From the NCBI GenBank assembly GCA_902571525.1, contig CACGCL010000007.1, positions 1 to 43,726 on the forward strand: a DNA stretch of 43,726 bases, read 5' to 3'. Source of the stretch: an uncultured Pelagibacteraceae bacterium (GTDB lineage Bacteria > Pseudomonadota > Alphaproteobacteria > Pelagibacterales > Pelagibacteraceae). Under the pieces are notes generated by a model. That model was not told the origin of the DNA. It did not search any database and was given only the letters and a program-made list of their open reading frames with translations. Below, piece by piece: positions 14,085 to 23,165 of the stretch (the first letter of the stretch is position 1; each line of letters begins with the position of its first letter). The translations under genes were made by a program, and so were the position numbers.

Positions 14085-15626
14085 TTAAAAGAAGCCTAAT
14101 TTCTTTTCACTGTAAGACACGTGTAAGTTCTTCACTTGTCTGTAGTGGTTAAGCATCATTTTATGTGTTTCTCTTCCGATACCAGATTGTTTGTATCCAC
14201 CGAAAGCAGCATGAGCAGGATAAGCGTGATAACAGTTTGTCCAAACTCTACCAGCTTGTATTTCTCTACCCATTCTAAACGCACGATTACCATTTCTAGT
14301 CCATACTCCTGCCCCTAAACCATAAAGTGTATCATTAGCAATTTCTAATGCTTCTTTCTCATCTTTAAATTTAGTTACAGAAACAACAGGTCCAAAAATT
14401 TCTTCTTGGAATATTCTCATGTCGTTTTTACCTTCGAAAATAGTTGGCTCAATGTAGTTTCCTTTTTCTAAACCACTATTGATTTTTGCAACATTTCCTC
14501 CACATAGAACTTTGGCACCTTCTTTCTTACCTAAGTCTAGATAAGATTTGATTTTTTCCATTTGTTCCAATGAAGCTTGTGCTCCAATCATTGTTTCCAT
14601 TTTTAAAGGATTGTCTTGTTTTACAGCTTTAGTTCTTGCAACAGCTCTTTCCATGAACTTATCATAGATAGACTCTTGTACTAATGCTCTACTTGGACAA
14701 GTACAAACTTCTCCTTGGTTTAATGTAAACATTGCAAAACCTTCTAAACACTTATCAAAGAAATCGTCATCTTTATCCATAACGTCTTCGAAATAAATGT
14801 TAGGAGATTTACCACCTAATTCTAAAGTAATTGGAATTAAGTTTTGTGATGCATATTGCATAATCAATCTACCAGTTGTCGTTTCACCAGTGAAAGCAAC
14901 TTTTCTAACTCTTTTAGAAGATGCTAAAGGTTTACCAGCTTCTAAACCAAAACCGCTCACGATGTTAAGTACGCCTGGTGGTAAAAGATCACCAATAAGT
15001 TCCATCATTACCATGATTGATGCAGGAGTTTGCTCTGCAGGTTTTAAAACCACACAGTTACCAGCAGCTAATGCTGGAGCAAGTTTCCATGTTGCCATCA
15101 ATAATGGGAAGTTCCATGGTATAATCTGACCAACTACACCTAAAGGCTCAGGTATATGGTAAGAATATTCACCATTACTTATCTCAGAGATCGAACCTTC
15201 TTCAGCTCTTATTACGCTTGCGAAATATCTCCAGTGGTCTACCACTAAAGGTAAGTCAGCAGCCATACATTCTCTGATTGGCTTACCGTTATCTAAACAT
15301 TCAGCAACAGCAAGTGTGCTAAGATTTTTTTCAAGCACATCTGCAACTTTAAGCAAAATGTTTGATCTTTCAGTAATTGATGTTTTTCCCCATGATGGGA
15401 AAGCTGCGTGTGCTGCATCTAATGCTGCGTCCACGTCTTTATCATTTGATCTTGCAATTGAACAGATCTTCTCATTTGAAATAGGAGAAGTATTATCAAA
15501 ATACTTACCTGATTTAGGCTCTACAAATTTACCGTTAATGTAGTTTCCATATTTTTCTTTAAATGGAAATTTAACCTTTAAATGAGATGTATCTAGAACA
15601 GAAGACAATTTCATTTCTGCACTCAT
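14085..15626 (-). CDS. aldB: Aldehyde dehydrogenase, AldB/ExaC type
   Basis: A 513-residue NAD(P)-dependent aldehyde dehydrogenase, probably oxidising acetaldehyde or another short aldehyde to the acid. It has P-W-N-F-P (170-174), F-T-G-E-T-T-T-G-R (245-253), Glu269 in L-E-L-G-G-K-S-P and Cys308 in [11 protein letters not shown]. The N-Q-G-E-V-C-T-C form and the C-terminal H-K-M-M-L-N-H-Y...L-G-F-F ending are typical of AldB/ExaC/AcoD enzymes. GGAGG stands six bases before the ATG, an unusually strong ribosome binding site here. The DUF779 gene follows, a familiar pair. Confidence 0.9.
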   Translation of the reverse strand: MSAEMKLSSVLDTSHLKVKFPFKEKYGNYINGKFVEPKSGKYFDNTSPISNEKICSIARSNDKDVDAALDAAHAAFPSWGKTSITERSNILLKVADVLEKNLSTLAVAECLDNGKPIRECMAADLPLVVDHWRYFASVIRAEEGSISEISNGEYSYHIPEPLGVVGQIIPWNFPLLMATWKLAPALAAGNCVVLKPAEQTPASIMVMMELIGDLLPPGVLNIVSGFGLEAGKPLASSKRVRKVAFTGETTTGRLIMQYASQNLIPITLELGGKSPNIYFEDVMDKDDDFFDKCLEGFAMFTLNQGEVCTCPSRALVQESIYDKFMERAVARTKAVKQDNPLKMETMIGAQASLEQMEKIKSYLDLGKKEGAKVLCGGNVAKINSGLEKGNYIEPTIFEGKNDMRIFQEEIFGPVVSVTKFKDEKEALEIANDTLYGLGAGVWTRNGNRAFRMGREIQAGRVWTNCYHAYPAHAAFGGYKQSGIGRETHKMMLNHYRQVKNLHVSYSEKKLGFF

Positions 15627-15747
15627 TTTTCCTCCATTAGTTATAACTTTTATGACCTTCGCTAAATTTTAGTTAAAGTCATTTTGTACAATGTTTAATT
15701 AAAACTCTTTTTGGACTACATGTAAATGTTCAAATATATTTACAATC

Positions 15748-16608
15748 TTAGGTTGAGATGTTTTTTCTTGTTGCTAAATAAACTCCAAAAGATGCGACTA
15801 AAAAACCAAATATATCTAAATTAGATAATTCCTCATTTAAAAATACCCAAGCAATTATAGCTGTGGTCGCTGGAATTAAAAAAAATATTGTTACTGTTTT
15901 GCTCGCTGAATTATTTTTTATTAGATACATTAAAATTGTGAAAGCTCCAAAAGATACTAAAAATATTTGATGACTCATTGCTATTAAAAAAGTTTTATTA
16001 AAATTGATAAAAGCCTCTGCAAAAAAAATAACAATTATAATATGAAACATACATCCTCCAGCAGCTTGGTACATGTTGCTAACCGACAAAGGAGCATTTC
16101 CACCAAATTTCTTTTGTAACAGAGTTGCAGACGTAATGGATGCCAAAGCTATAAATGATGCTATTATGCCAACTAAAGGTAAATCCCCTCCTAAATCAAA
16201 ACCTAAGACAATTGCTGCCCCACTAAAGCCAAGTAGAACACCTACCCACTGTCTCCATCCGACTTTTTCATTTAATATTGGTCCAGCTAATGCGTTGGTG
16301 AGTATTGGTTGCATTGTTACTATAAGTGCAGTTATTCCCGTAGGAACTCCAAGTGAAACTGAATAAAAAACTCCTCCTAAATAAATTCCATGAAACAACA
16401 CTCCACTTAAAATTGAATGGGATAATTCTTTTTTTTCTAAAGTTAATGAAATTTTTTTGTATTTTGCATAAATCAAAAACCCAATTGCAACTAAAAGAAA
16501 TCTGAAAGCTAATGCAGAAAATGGGTCACTATTATCAACTATTGGTTTAGTTGTTACAAAAGCAGATGACCATAAAAAAATAAATGCAAAAGATAAACTA
16601 TTTTTCAT
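15748..16608 (-). CDS. EamA/DMT family transporter (first of two)
   Basis: A 286-residue inner-membrane protein with about ten hydrophobic helices in two repeats, each starting with an EamA-type pattern (F-I-F-L-W-S-S-A-F-V and L-P-L-V-G-I-I-A-S-F). Conserved P-I-L-T-N-A in the middle and L-N-E-E-L-S-N near the end are family marks. These carriers export amino acids, purines or metabolites, or take up nucleotide sugars; the substrate is unknown. It lies 59 bases after another EamA gene on the same strand, and that spacer contains a parS-like palindrome. Confidence 0.87.
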   Translation of the reverse strand: MKNSLSFAFIFLWSSAFVTTKPIVDNSDPFSALAFRFLLVAIGFLIYAKYKKISLTLEKKELSHSILSGVLFHGIYLGGVFYSVSLGVPTGITALIVTMQPILTNALAGPILNEKVGWRQWVGVLLGFSGAAIVLGFDLGGDLPLVGIIASFIALASITSATLLQKKFGGNAPLSVSNMYQAAGGCMFHIIIVIFFAEAFINFNKTFLIAMSHQIFLVSFGAFTILMYLIKNNSASKTVTIFFLIPATTAIIAWVFLNEELSNLDIFGFLVASFGVYLATRKNIST

Positions 16609-16624
16609 TTTGATAAGCTATATT

Positions 16625-16640
16625 AATTTCACGTGAAACC
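16625..16640. other. parS-like palindrome (possible ParB binding site)
   Basis: TTTCACGTGAAA at 16627-16638 is a perfect 12-bp palindrome. The surrounding 14-mer ATTTCACGTGAAAC differs at one place from the near-universal parS core GTTTCACGTGAAAC. It lies between two genes, not inside one, which favours a real protein-binding site. No parA or parB gene is in the window. Confidence 0.6.
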
Positions 16641-16667
16641 ACAGAAAAACCTAAAGTTGAATTTAAT

Positions 16668-17573
16668 TCAGACAGACTTTTTTTTTAACTTTGGAATTTT
16701 TGAAGTTGATTTTTTTACTAAAAATATTCCAAGAATTATTGCAACTAATGCTATAATTACTTTTTCAGTAATCACCTCTTTTAAAAAAACATATCCTAAG
16801 ATAACTCCAAATATAGGTATCAGGTAAGCAACCTGTGACTGAAATACTAAACCATTTTCCTTTAAAACTTTAAATCTTAAGACCCAGGCTAATCCTGTAG
16901 TAATTAGGCCTAGATATATTATTGAAACAAGAGAATTTATTGATGGACTATAATTCCAGGGCTTTTCTAAAAAGAAACAAATAGGCAAGAGTATTAATGT
17001 CGCCCAAATCAAAATTGAAGCCGTTACATTTTCGTTTTTCTTTTTACTTATTTTTAAGGTTAAAATTCCACCTACAACGTAACCTAAGGAACCCATTAAA
17101 ATACAAAGAGCTGAAAAAATATTGTTTTCATTGATTAAAAAATCATCAGAAAATAAATAAACTATTCCTGCAAATCCAACTGAAACACCGATAATCTTTA
17201 AGAGATTTATTTTTTCATTTTTGATAAAAATATGGGCTAAGAGCGTTGATGTTAGCGGAGAAGTGGACATGAGTATCGCTGCTAAATTACTTTGTATTTG
17301 TTTAACTCCATAAGCAATTAAAAAAAATGGTAAAACCAAATTTACAAATCCAATTGATGCAAACCAAAACCAATCTTTTGAAAATGCTTCAATTTTTATA
17401 TTTTTAATATTGCACAAAATAAGTAACGGAATGGACCCCAAGAAAACTCTTATAAAAGCAATCGTTACTGGTCCAAAAGATTCTGTTGCAATTTTTATAT
17501 TGAAAAATGCTGAAGCCCAGATCACTGCTAAAAAAACAAGTAAACAATAATCGGTAACTGTTGGCTGTCTCAT
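16668..17573 (-). CDS. EamA/DMT family transporter (second of two)
   Basis: A 301-residue ten-helix transporter of the same superfamily as its neighbour but not close to it in sequence. Marks are V-I-W-A-S-A-F-F-N-I-K-I-A in helix 1, F-I-R-V-F-L-G at helix 2, M-S-T-S-P-L-T-S-T-L-L-A-H near the middle and F-L-K-E-V-I-T-E before the last helix, with a lysine-rich cytoplasmic tail. The substrate is unknown. Its ATG overlaps the stop of the upstream ybaK-like gene as ATGA (17570-17573), so the two are co-translated. Confidence 0.88.
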   Translation of the reverse strand: MRQPTVTDYCLLVFLAVIWASAFFNIKIATESFGPVTIAFIRVFLGSIPLLILCNIKNIKIEAFSKDWFWFASIGFVNLVLPFFLIAYGVKQIQSNLAAILMSTSPLTSTLLAHIFIKNEKINLLKIIGVSVGFAGIVYLFSDDFLINENNIFSALCILMGSLGYVVGGILTLKISKKKNENVTASILIWATLILLPICFFLEKPWNYSPSINSLVSIIYLGLITTGLAWVLRFKVLKENGLVFQSQVAYLIPIFGVILGYVFLKEVITEKVIIALVAIILGIFLVKKSTSKIPKLKKKSV

Positions 17574-18052
17574 TCAGATATATCCAAAATTTTACCATTT
17601 GTAATTTTTATCAAATCAGAGGTGCTGATCTTAAAAATACTATTTGGGTGACCTGCTGCAGCAAAGACATCAACAAATCTATTGAATGATTTATCAACTA
17701 ATATTTCTTGTTTATTTAAATGGCCTACTGGTGAAACTCCTCCAATACTAAAACCAGTGTTTTCTTTAACTTGAACTGCATCAGCCATACAAACATCTTT
17801 TAAAGAAATTGCTTTTTTCAATTTATTTAGTGAACATTTTTTATCTCCTGGAATAAGACATAAAACAAATTTGCTCTCTGCTTTTAATAATAAACTTTTA
17901 ACTATTGCTCCTATTTCACAGTTTAATGCAATTGCTGCATCTTTTGCAGTTTTGGCAGTTTTTTCTAAAATTGATATTTTAATATTATTATCAAATATAC
18001 TTAGCTCTTTTTGAACTCTTTGAACCGCCTCATTTTCTAAAACTGAATTCAT
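17570..18052 (-). CDS. ybaK: YbaK/EbsC-type aminoacyl-tRNA deacylase
   Basis: A 160-residue editing-domain protein that hydrolyses mischarged tRNA, typically Cys- or Ala-tRNA(Pro). It has I-V-K-S-L-L-L-K (the conserved lysine strand), L-I-P-G-D-K-K, the family signature G-G-V-S-P-V-G-H and A-A-A-G-H-P-N. The length is normal. Substrate choice among YbaK, ProX and related subgroups is uncertain. It starts a two-gene unit with the EamA transporter and is divergent from glnA. Confidence 0.87.
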   Translation of the reverse strand: MNSVLENEAVQRVQKELSIFDNNIKISILEKTAKTAKDAAIALNCEIGAIVKSLLLKAESKFVLCLIPGDKKCSLNKLKKAISLKDVCMADAVQVKENTGFSIGGVSPVGHLNKQEILVDKSFNRFVDVFAAAGHPNSIFKISTSDLIKITNGKILDISE

Positions 18053-18097
18053 TTACAACCTTTGATTGTTTGCAAAAAAGTAATTTCTCATGTTTAA

Positions 18098-18152
18098 TCC
18101 TATGCTTAAAAGACATAGGAGATATTAATTTAAATCGGGATAAAGTTATAAT
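18098..18152 (+). promoter_or_regulatory. glnA promoter region with a 7-bp dyad upstream
   Basis: A perfect TATAAT is at 18147-18152, 40 bases before the glnA ATG, but no good -35 hexamer stands at 16-18 bases. Just upstream TCCTATG (18098-18104) and CATAGGA (18114-18120) form a dyad with a 9-base loop. A weak -35 with a dyad centred about 40 bases before the -10 element suggests an activator site. AAAGGGGAAA before the ATG is a strong ribosome binding site. Confidence 0.45.
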
Positions 18153-18192
18153 TTATTTTGATACTAATCCAGAAAATTAAAGGGGAAATAAA

Positions 18193-19599
18193 ATGAGCGC
18201 AAATAACGTACTAAAAAAAATTAAAGATAAACAAATCGAATACGTAGATTTAAGATTTACAGATCCAAGAGGTAAACTTCAGCACGTTACTATGGACGCA
18301 AGCATGGTTGACGGCGATATGCTGAATGATGGAATATTTTTTGATGGTTCTTCAATTGCTGGTTGGAAAGCAATTAACGAGTCTGATATGATATTAAAAC
18401 CTGATTTAGATAAAGCCATTGTAGACCCTTTTACCTCACATAATACTTTAAATTTATTTTGTGACATTTTAGATGCAGTAAAAAAAGATCCTTATGAAAG
18501 AGATCCAAGAGGTACGGCAAAAAAGGCTGAAGCTTATTTAAAAAAATCGGGAATAGGTGATAAAGCATTTTTTGGTCCAGAGGCGGAATTTTTTGTATTT
18601 GACGATGTTAAATTTAAAAATGATATGAACGAGACAGGATTCAAGATAGATAGCACGGAGGGTCCTTATAATACTGGTAAAGATTACGATAACGGTAACA
18701 TGGGTCACAGACCAGGTATTAAAGGAGGATATTTTCCAGTACCACCAGTAGACAGTGCGCAAGATATGAGGAGTGAATATTTAAAAGCTATGAGAGATAT
18801 GGGAATTAAAGTTGAAAAACATCACCATGAAGTAGCGCCAAGTCAGCACGAATTAGGAATGTATTTTGGTACACTTGTAGATCAAGCAGATAACTTACAA
18901 TTATACAAATATGCTGTACATATGGTGTCACACTCTTTTGGCAAGACGGCAACATTTATGCCTAAGCCTGTAAAAGGTGATAATGGTTCAGGAATGCACG
19001 TTCACCAATCTATATGGAAAGGTAGCACTGCATTATTTTCTGGAGATAAATATGCTGGTTTGTCTGATCTTGCCCTAAACTATATAGGTGGAATTTTAAA
19101 ACATGCAAAAGCTATTAATGCTTTTTCGAATGCTACAACAAATAGTTACAAACGATTAATTCCAGGATTTGAAGCTCCAGTATTGTTAGCTTACTCAGCT
19201 AGAAACAGATCTGCTTCTTGTAGAATACCAATTACTTTAAGTAAAAAGGCTGCAAGATGTGAAGTACGTTTTGGCGATGCTGCAGGTAATCCATATTTAA
19301 CCTTTGCTGCAATGTTGATGGCAGGATTAGATGGTATTAAAAATAAAATTAATCCTGGTAAATCATTTGATAAAGATCTTTATGCATTATCAGAAGAGGA
19401 AGTAAGCAAAATTCCAACTGTCTGTGGTTCTTTAAGAGAAGCTATGGAAAGTTTAGATAAAGATAGAAAATTCTTAACACAGGGTGGTGTTTTTACAGAC
19501 GACCAAATTGATGCATATATTTCATTGAAGATGGAAGAAGTTCATAATTTTGAACACACTCCACATCCGATAGAATTTGAGATGTATTACAGCTGTTAA
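18193..19599 (+). CDS. glnA: Glutamine synthetase, type I
   Basis: A 468-residue GlnA that makes glutamine from glutamate, ammonia and ATP in the cytoplasm and is the main ammonia-assimilating enzyme. Visible motifs are F-F-D-G-S-S-I-A-G-W (beta-grasp domain), F-F-G-P-E-A-E-F-F-V-F and G-S-G-M-H-V-H-Q-S for metals and ATP, N-R-S-A-S-C-R-I-P, and Tyr397 in D-L-Y-A-L-S-E-E-E, the position that is adenylylated in Escherichia coli. The length equals the enteric enzyme. It stands alone on the plus strand, with no glnB neighbour, and ends six bases from the sufA stop. Confidence 0.97.
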   Translation: MSANNVLKKIKDKQIEYVDLRFTDPRGKLQHVTMDASMVDGDMLNDGIFFDGSSIAGWKAINESDMILKPDLDKAIVDPFTSHNTLNLFCDILDAVKKDPYERDPRGTAKKAEAYLKKSGIGDKAFFGPEAEFFVFDDVKFKNDMNETGFKIDSTEGPYNTGKDYDNGNMGHRPGIKGGYFPVPPVDSAQDMRSEYLKAMRDMGIKVEKHHHEVAPSQHELGMYFGTLVDQADNLQLYKYAVHMVSHSFGKTATFMPKPVKGDNGSGMHVHQSIWKGSTALFSGDKYAGLSDLALNYIGGILKHAKAINAFSNATTNSYKRLIPGFEAPVLLAYSARNRSASCRIPITLSKKAARCEVRFGDAAGNPYLTFAAMLMAGLDGIKNKINPGKSFDKDLYALSEEEVSKIPTVCGSLREAMESLDKDRKFLTQGGVFTDDQIDAYISLKMEEVHNFEHTPHPIEFEMYYSC

Positions 19600-19605
19600 T
19601 TAATT

Positions 19606-19935
19606 TTAAGTTTTAAAAGATTCACCGCATCCACAACGTTCAGTTTCGTTTGGATTGTTAAAAACAAATGAAGATGAAAACTCTTCTACTTTGTAGTCCA
19701 TTTCAGTGCCTAAAAGATACATTATTGCACTTGGATCGATGAAAACCTTGACACCTTTATCCTCTATTAACTCATCATTGGGTTGATGTGTTTTAGCATA
19801 TTCCATGATGTAAGCCATTCCAGCACAACCACCGCTCTTTACACCAATTCTCACTCCCATTGTGTCTTTTTCTTTAGAAAGAATTTCCTTAATTCTGTTA
19901 GCAGCTTTATCACTTAGTTTAATTACTTGTGTCAT
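19606..19935 (-). CDS. sufA: A-type Fe-S carrier SufA/IscA
   Basis: A 109-residue A-type carrier that passes Fe-S clusters to apoproteins. The three conserved cysteines are in S-G-G-C-A-G-M and in the C-terminal R-C-G-C-G-E-S-F. It is the last gene of the suf operon; its ATG overlaps the sufT stop as ATGA (19932-19935). Whether it is closer to SufA, IscA or ErpA cannot be settled, but the operon supports SufA. Confidence 0.93.
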   Translation of the reverse strand: MTQVIKLSDKAANRIKEILSKEKDTMGVRIGVKSGGCAGMAYIMEYAKTHQPNDELIEDKGVKVFIDPSAIMYLLGTEMDYKVEEFSSSFVFNNPNETERCGCGESFKT

Positions 19936-20231
19936 AAATTTAATTCTAATTTTCCAGCTTCTGTTATCATTGATTTATCCCATGGTGGGTCCCAAACCAA
20001 TTCCAAATTTACTTTTTTGACTTCTTTTACCTCTTTGACTGTATTTTCAACTTCCATTGGTAAACTCTCTGCAACTGGACAATTAGGTGTGGTAAGGGTC
20101 ATTATTACATCCACATTTTTTTGGTCATCCACTTTTACATCGTATATCAAACCAAGATCATAGATATTAACTGGAATTTCAGGATCATATATTTTTTTAA
20201 TTTCACCTATGATTTTTTCTTTAAGATCCAT
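19932..20231 (-). CDS. sufT: SufT (MIP18/DUF59 family)
   Basis: A 99-residue MIP18-family protein that helps Fe-S cluster maturation. Typical pieces are Y-D-P-E-I-P-V-N-I-Y-D-L-G-L-I-Y, M-T-L-T-T-P-N-C-P-V-A with the conserved cysteine, and L-V-W-D-P-P-W. It lies between sufU (two bases away) and sufA (four-base overlap). It is a stand-alone domain without extensions. Confidence 0.93.
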   Translation of the reverse strand: MDLKEKIIGEIKKIYDPEIPVNIYDLGLIYDVKVDDQKNVDVIMTLTTPNCPVAESLPMEVENTVKEVKEVKKVNLELVWDPPWDKSMITEAGKLELNL

Positions 20232-20233
20232 AA

Positions 20234-20704
20234 TTATATAAATTTCTCACTATCATTTTCGTCTTTTTTATAACTCATTGCTGCTGCTAAAGCATGCCAA
20301 GCTATTGTAGCACATTTTACTCTCATTGGATATTGCTTAACACCAGAAAGTGACATTAGCTTAGTTTTCTCATCCTCTTTAATTAGTTGAGACTTTAGTT
20401 CAGGGTTTTGTTTAATCATACTTAAAAAATCGTTAAGTATCTCTTTAACTTCAGGATTTTTTTTATCTTTCATTAACTCAGTCATTATTGAAGCAGATGC
20501 CATTGAAATTGCACAACCATGACCTTCAAAAGAAATATCTTCTATTTCTTTATTTTCGTTTAGTTTTAAATAAACATGTACTTTGTCGCCACAAAGTGGG
20601 TTATATCCCTCAGCATCCTTGTTAAAGTTTTCAAACTTACCTAGATTTCTCGGATTCTTACCATGTTCTAATATTATTTCTTGATAAAGTTCTTTTAAGT
20701 CCAT
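20234..20704 (-). CDS. sufU: SufU, IscU-like sulfur-transfer/scaffold protein
   Basis: A 156-residue SufU. The three cysteines are Cys38 in N-P-L-C-G-D, Cys64 in G-H-G-C-A-I-S and Cys131 in R-V-K-C-A-T. The extra loop between the second and third cysteines, compared with IscU, marks the SufU type, which mainly takes sulfur from SufS with help of zinc. It follows sufS by two bases and precedes sufT by two bases. A SufE gene is not seen, in line with SufU being the partner of SufS. Confidence 0.93.
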   Translation of the reverse strand: MDLKELYQEIILEHGKNPRNLGKFENFNKDAEGYNPLCGDKVHVYLKLNENKEIEDISFEGHGCAISMASASIMTELMKDKKNPEVKEILNDFLSMIKQNPELKSQLIKEDEKTKLMSLSGVKQYPMRVKCATIAWHALAAAMSYKKDENDSEKFI

Positions 20705-20706
20705 TT

Positions 20707-21921
20707 TTAACTAAAAATTTTTTTACATTTATTTAAAGACTCATTTAACTGTTCTAAATCGTCTTTTGTATTATAAACACCTAATGAAGCCCTAGCTGTT
20801 GCAGATAAACCAAGCTTCTCGTGTAGAATTTGACAACAGTGATGACCAGCTCTAATTGCAACACCGTCTTCATCAAGAATAGTTGCTATGTCGTGTGGGT
20901 GTACGCCGTCTAGAGTAAATGACAAAACTGAACCTTTGTCTTTAGGATTTCCGATGAGTTTTACAGAGTTATTTTTTCTTAACACCTCTTCACCATAAAC
21001 AGTCAATTCTCTTTCATGTTTTTCAATATTTTCTATACCAATTTTGTTTATAAACTTAATTGACTCTCCAAAGGCTATAACTTGAGCAGTTGCCATTGTG
21101 CCAGCTTCATATTTATTAGGTAATTCACCGAATGTAATTCCTTCTTTTTTAACTTCTCTAATCATTCCGCCACCACCTTGATAAGGAGGTAATTCCTCTA
21201 GCCATTTTTTCTTGGCATACAAAATACCTAATCCGGTAGGTCCATACATTTTGTGGCAAGAGATTGCGTAAAAATCGCAATCAAGATCTTGCATATCAAG
21301 TTTTAAATGCGGTGCTCCTTGACAACCATCAATTAAAACTGGAATATTTTTTGAATGTGCTAATTTAGTAATTTCTTTTACTGGTAATATTGCTCCAGTT
21401 ACATTTGATAGATGTGTTATTGCAATAATTTTTGTTTTATCAGTAATATTTTTTTCTATAGTCTCTAAAGTAACGTCACCATTTTCATCCATTTCTGCAA
21501 ATTTAATTTTTACACCTTTTGATTTTCTTAAGTAGTGCCATGGGACATAATTCGAATGGTGTTCAAGCTCAGTAAGCAAGATTTCGTCACCTGCATTTAA
21601 ATGTTTTTGACCAAATGTATTTGCGACTAAATTTATAGCTTCAGTAGCCCCTTTTGTAAAAACTATTTCATTCTTATCTTTAGCATTAATATATTTTTGA
21701 ACTAGAGTTCTTGTATTTTCATATAAATTAGTAGCTGCAACAGCTAAATAATGAATACTCCTTCCCACATTTGAGAATTCTTTAGTATAAAAATCATAAA
21801 TTCTATCTACAACTACCTGAGGTTTTTGTGATGAATTTGCACTATCTAAATATACTAAGTCGTTATTTTGTATTTTATTGTTAAATATAGGAAATTCTTT
21901 TTTAATATCTTCTATGCTCAT
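20707..21921 (-). CDS. sufS: Cysteine desulfurase SufS
   Basis: A 404-residue class II cysteine desulfurase, PLP-dependent, which removes sulfur from cysteine as an enzyme-bound persulfide. Marks are the E-L-E-H-H-S-N motif, D-G-C-Q-G-A-P-H, the PLP lysine in S-C-H-K-M-Y-G-P-T-G and the active Cys362 in R-A-G-H-H-C-C-Q. The C-terminal R-A-S-L-G-V-Y-N-T is normal. It overlaps the sufD stop by four bases (21918-21921). Confidence 0.95.
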   Translation of the reverse strand: MSIEDIKKEFPIFNNKIQNNDLVYLDSANSSQKPQVVVDRIYDFYTKEFSNVGRSIHYLAVAATNLYENTRTLVQKYINAKDKNEIVFTKGATEAINLVANTFGQKHLNAGDEILLTELEHHSNYVPWHYLRKSKGVKIKFAEMDENGDVTLETIEKNITDKTKIIAITHLSNVTGAILPVKEITKLAHSKNIPVLIDGCQGAPHLKLDMQDLDCDFYAISCHKMYGPTGLGILYAKKKWLEELPPYQGGGGMIREVKKEGITFGELPNKYEAGTMATAQVIAFGESIKFINKIGIENIEKHERELTVYGEEVLRKNNSVKLIGNPKDKGSVLSFTLDGVHPHDIATILDEDGVAIRAGHHCCQILHEKLGLSATARASLGVYNTKDDLEQLNESLNKCKKIFS

Positions 21922-23165
21922 TCTTTAACTCCCATTAAGTCTTTAATCAGGTTTTTAATTTCCTCGTCTGTTATTTTTTCAATGACATCTAATAAGAAAC
22001 CATTAATTAGAAGTTTTTTTGATTCTTTATAATTTAACCCTCTGGACATTAAATAAAATATTGAGTTTTCATCTAAACTTCCTGATGACGATCCATGAGA
22101 ACATTTTACATCATCAGCATAAATCTCTAATTCGGGTTTTGCATTGAACTCTGAGTTTTCACTTAAAAGTATGGCATTACTCAACTGATAACCGTCTGTT
22201 TTTTGAGCCTCAGAACTTACAAATATTTTTCCTTGATATACCGCTTTAGACTTTTTCTCTAATACACTTTTTACCAACTGATAGCTTTTAGTATTTTCTA
22301 CTAAATGATTTATATTTGATTTTATTTCGTGGTGGTTTTCATCATCTAAATCAAAAATTCCATTTACGAAAGCTGAAGAATGCTGTCCTTGAAGATCGCA
22401 GTTAATTTCATTTTTAAAAAATTTAGAACCACTAGACAATATAAAAGTTTCAGAAATACTGTTAGCTTCTTGTTTAACATTGTTATAAGAATATTTAACA
22501 TTATCATTAATTATTTTGTCAATTTTATAATTTTTTAATATCGATGACCTATCTAATTCAAAATTATAATAAACATTAATAAAATTTTTTTCTGAATTTT
22601 CCTTGAAAATGTCAATAATCCTTAAGCATGTATTTTCTTCTAACTTAAAGTCAATTCTCAAATTAATATTTTTAAAATGTGTATTTTTATTTGTTGAATG
22701 GTAAATAACCAAAGGTTTTTTTAAACTATAATTTTTTTTTATATTTATTTTGCAGAATTTATTAGAAAAAGCGTTATTTAAGTTAATCAGTGAATTAATA
22801 TTTTTTGTAATATTTTTTTCAGCCTGTTCAACTAAAACTTCAATTTTATCATCATCTTCAAACTTGAAGTCAATTTTTTCTATTTTTCCGTCAACAATAA
22901 TAAGTTTATTGTGCTCTAATTCATTTATTAATTCAATTTTATCAATTTGATTTTCTTTACTATGATCGTTATAGAAGGCTAATTCACCAATATTACTTTT
23001 AATTATTTGGCTCAGATCAGAAAATTTCCAGTTTTCTAACTTTCTATTAGGAAAGCCTTGTTTAAGAAATTCTTTAAAGTTGGTCTCCTTAAACTTTTTT
23101 TCCTGGTCAGAATATGAGAGATCTTTTAAATTTTTTTCAAAATCTATTTTTAATTGTTGTTCCAT
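21918..23165 (-). CDS. sufD: SufD, scaffold subunit of SufBCD
   Basis: A 415-residue SufD. The N-terminal part has N-W-K-F-S-D-L; the C-terminal beta-helix region has V-L-E-K-K-S-K-A-V-Y-Q-G-K-I and K-C-S-H-G-S-S-S-G-S-L-D-E-N, the conserved histidine stretch, then R-G-L-N-Y-K-E-S-K. The middle is low in recognisable residues, as usual for SufD. It is directly after sufC (stop to start spacing zero) and overlaps sufS by four bases. Confidence 0.93.
   Translation of the reverse strand: MEQQLKIDFEKNLKDLSYSDQEKKFKETNFKEFLKQGFPNRKLENWKFSDLSQIIKSNIGELAFYNDHSKENQIDKIELINELEHNKLIIVDGKIEKIDFKFEDDDKIEVLVEQAEKNITKNINSLINLNNAFSNKFCKINIKKNYSLKKPLVIYHSTNKNTHFKNINLRIDFKLEENTCLRIIDIFKENSEKNFINVYYNFELDRSSILKNYKIDKIINDNVKYSYNNVKQEANSISETFILSSGSKFFKNEINCDLQGQHSSAFVNGIFDLDDENHHEIKSNINHLVENTKSYQLVKSVLEKKSKAVYQGKIFVSSEAQKTDGYQLSNAILLSENSEFNAKPELEIYADDVKCSHGSSSGSLDENSIFYLMSRGLNYKESKKLLINGFLLDVIEKITDEEIKNLIKDLMGVKE

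Noticed and set aside
14124..14133. A second CACGTG palindrome as another parS site
   Set aside because: It lies inside aldB coding sequence and the flanks do not match parS beyond the central bases.
15721..15744. TGTAAAT/ATTTACA dyad between aldB and the EamA gene as a terminator or operator
   Set aside because: The stem is only 7 AT-rich pairs with a 10-base loop and no T run; in such AT-rich DNA this is expected by chance.
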